Below, piece by piece: positions 63,672-64,000 of a stretch of DNA of 64,000 bases. The translations under genes and the position numbers were made by a program. Source of the stretch: Allacma fusca (taxonomy: Eukaryota; Arthropoda; Collembola; Symphypleona; Sminthuridae); contig OX359247.1 of NCBI GenBank assembly GCA_947179485.1, positions 40,152,801 through 40,216,800 on the forward strand, read 5' to 3'. A model generated the notes under the pieces. The model searched no databases and had not been told where the DNA came from. It saw only the letters and a list, made by a program, of their open reading frames with translations. Position 1 is the first letter of the stretch. Every line of letters begins with the position of its first letter.

Positions 63672-64000
63672 ACAGCCAATCTTTTCAAAGGAGGGGTCTC
63701 AACTCCACTCAAGGGCGTACCATCAAAAATGGGCGTTTTGAATTTTACCTTCAACCGAGCAAATTCACAAGTAATGCAATGAAATGTGAACAACTAACTT
63801 GTACATACATAGATACATACATACACGAGCTATTATATGCACTTCCCTGGACGCTTCCTACCCCAAGTCCTATGCCCTCCTATGTACAAAAAACACATAT
63901 CAAATGAATGTGTATCTATACGATTGAACCTATTTGCATACCGCATTATAACACTTATGCAATCTCACTCAGACAAATTTTTCACGTACGGCCAGTGTTT

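Larger units (their letters stand above)
54987..64000 (-). other. upstream intron (or 5' flank) of the GATA gene
   Basis: The acceptor at 54987-54989 shows that at least one more exon lies upstream. I looked on the minus strand for an N-terminal GATA finger (a CNACGLYHK-type sequence) and found none to the window end, so this intron should exceed 9 kb. Contents: GA/TC tracts, an (AAT)n-(GAA)n stretch at 57.7 kb, a GAA/GGA tract at 56.35 kb, an 18S rRNA 5' fragment at 61.36 kb, and a CACAG pentamer array at 63.3 kb. No exon supported. Confidence 0.75.

Noticed and set aside
54987..64000. N-terminal GATA finger exon
   Set aside because: No CNACGLYHK-type sequence was found on the minus strand; it probably lies outside the window.
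1..64000. CRISPR arrays, operons or bacterial-type genes
   Set aside because: No spaced identical repeats, ribosome-binding sites or dense coding; the window is eukaryotic.

Overview
This window looks like animal nuclear DNA, most likely from an arthropod. It is AT-rich, crowded with (GA)n/(TC)n, (CA)n/(TG)n and TATG/CATA simple repeats, has almost no long open frames, and its one clear gene is split by large introns with ordinary GT..AG junctions. The [14 protein letters not shown] tail of the gene is what I expect of arthropod grain-type GATA factors. A copepod such as a sea louse would fit the repeat texture, but the species cannot be proved from the sequence.

The one supported protein-coding gene is a GATA zinc-finger transcription factor of the GATA1/2/3 (grain) class on the minus strand. 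Its 3' part is here: the C-terminal zinc-finger exon (54861-54986), a basic-tail exon (27806-27978), a Gly/Met/Ser/Leu-rich exon (27005-27185), and a probable terminal coding micro-exon (26206-26232) with a stop and a short 3' UTR. The exons join in phase. The basic arm that follows the finger lies 26.9 kb from it. The N-terminal finger and the 5' part of the gene were not found, so they should lie beyond position 64000.

Region by region: 1-25.8 kb is downstream flank with decayed mobile DNA: a possible zinc-knuckle fragment at 5 kb, a non-LTR reverse-transcriptase fragment at 8.5-8.9 kb, a 432-bp element with 19-bp inverted ends at 12.9-13.4 kb, and an 81-nt sequence at 6.3 kb that can fold as a three-way junction. 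25.8-28.0 kb holds the three 3' exons. 28.0-54.9 kb is the giant intron, with many GA/TC tracts, homeodomain- and POU-like motif clusters, and two partial tRNA-Asp 5' halves at 49.6 and 49.8 kb. 55-64 kb is the next intron upstream or 5' flank, with a 26-nt copy of the 5' end of 18S rRNA at 61.36 kb.

The gene should encode a nuclear DNA-binding regulator. No operon, CRISPR array or complete mobile element was found. The most unusual observations are the exact 5'-end fragments of abundant structural RNAs (tRNA-Asp twice, 18S once, all on the plus strand), the terminal-inverted-repeat element, the candidate folded RNA, and the very large intron inside the GATA DNA-binding region. I did not find a clearly new biological system.
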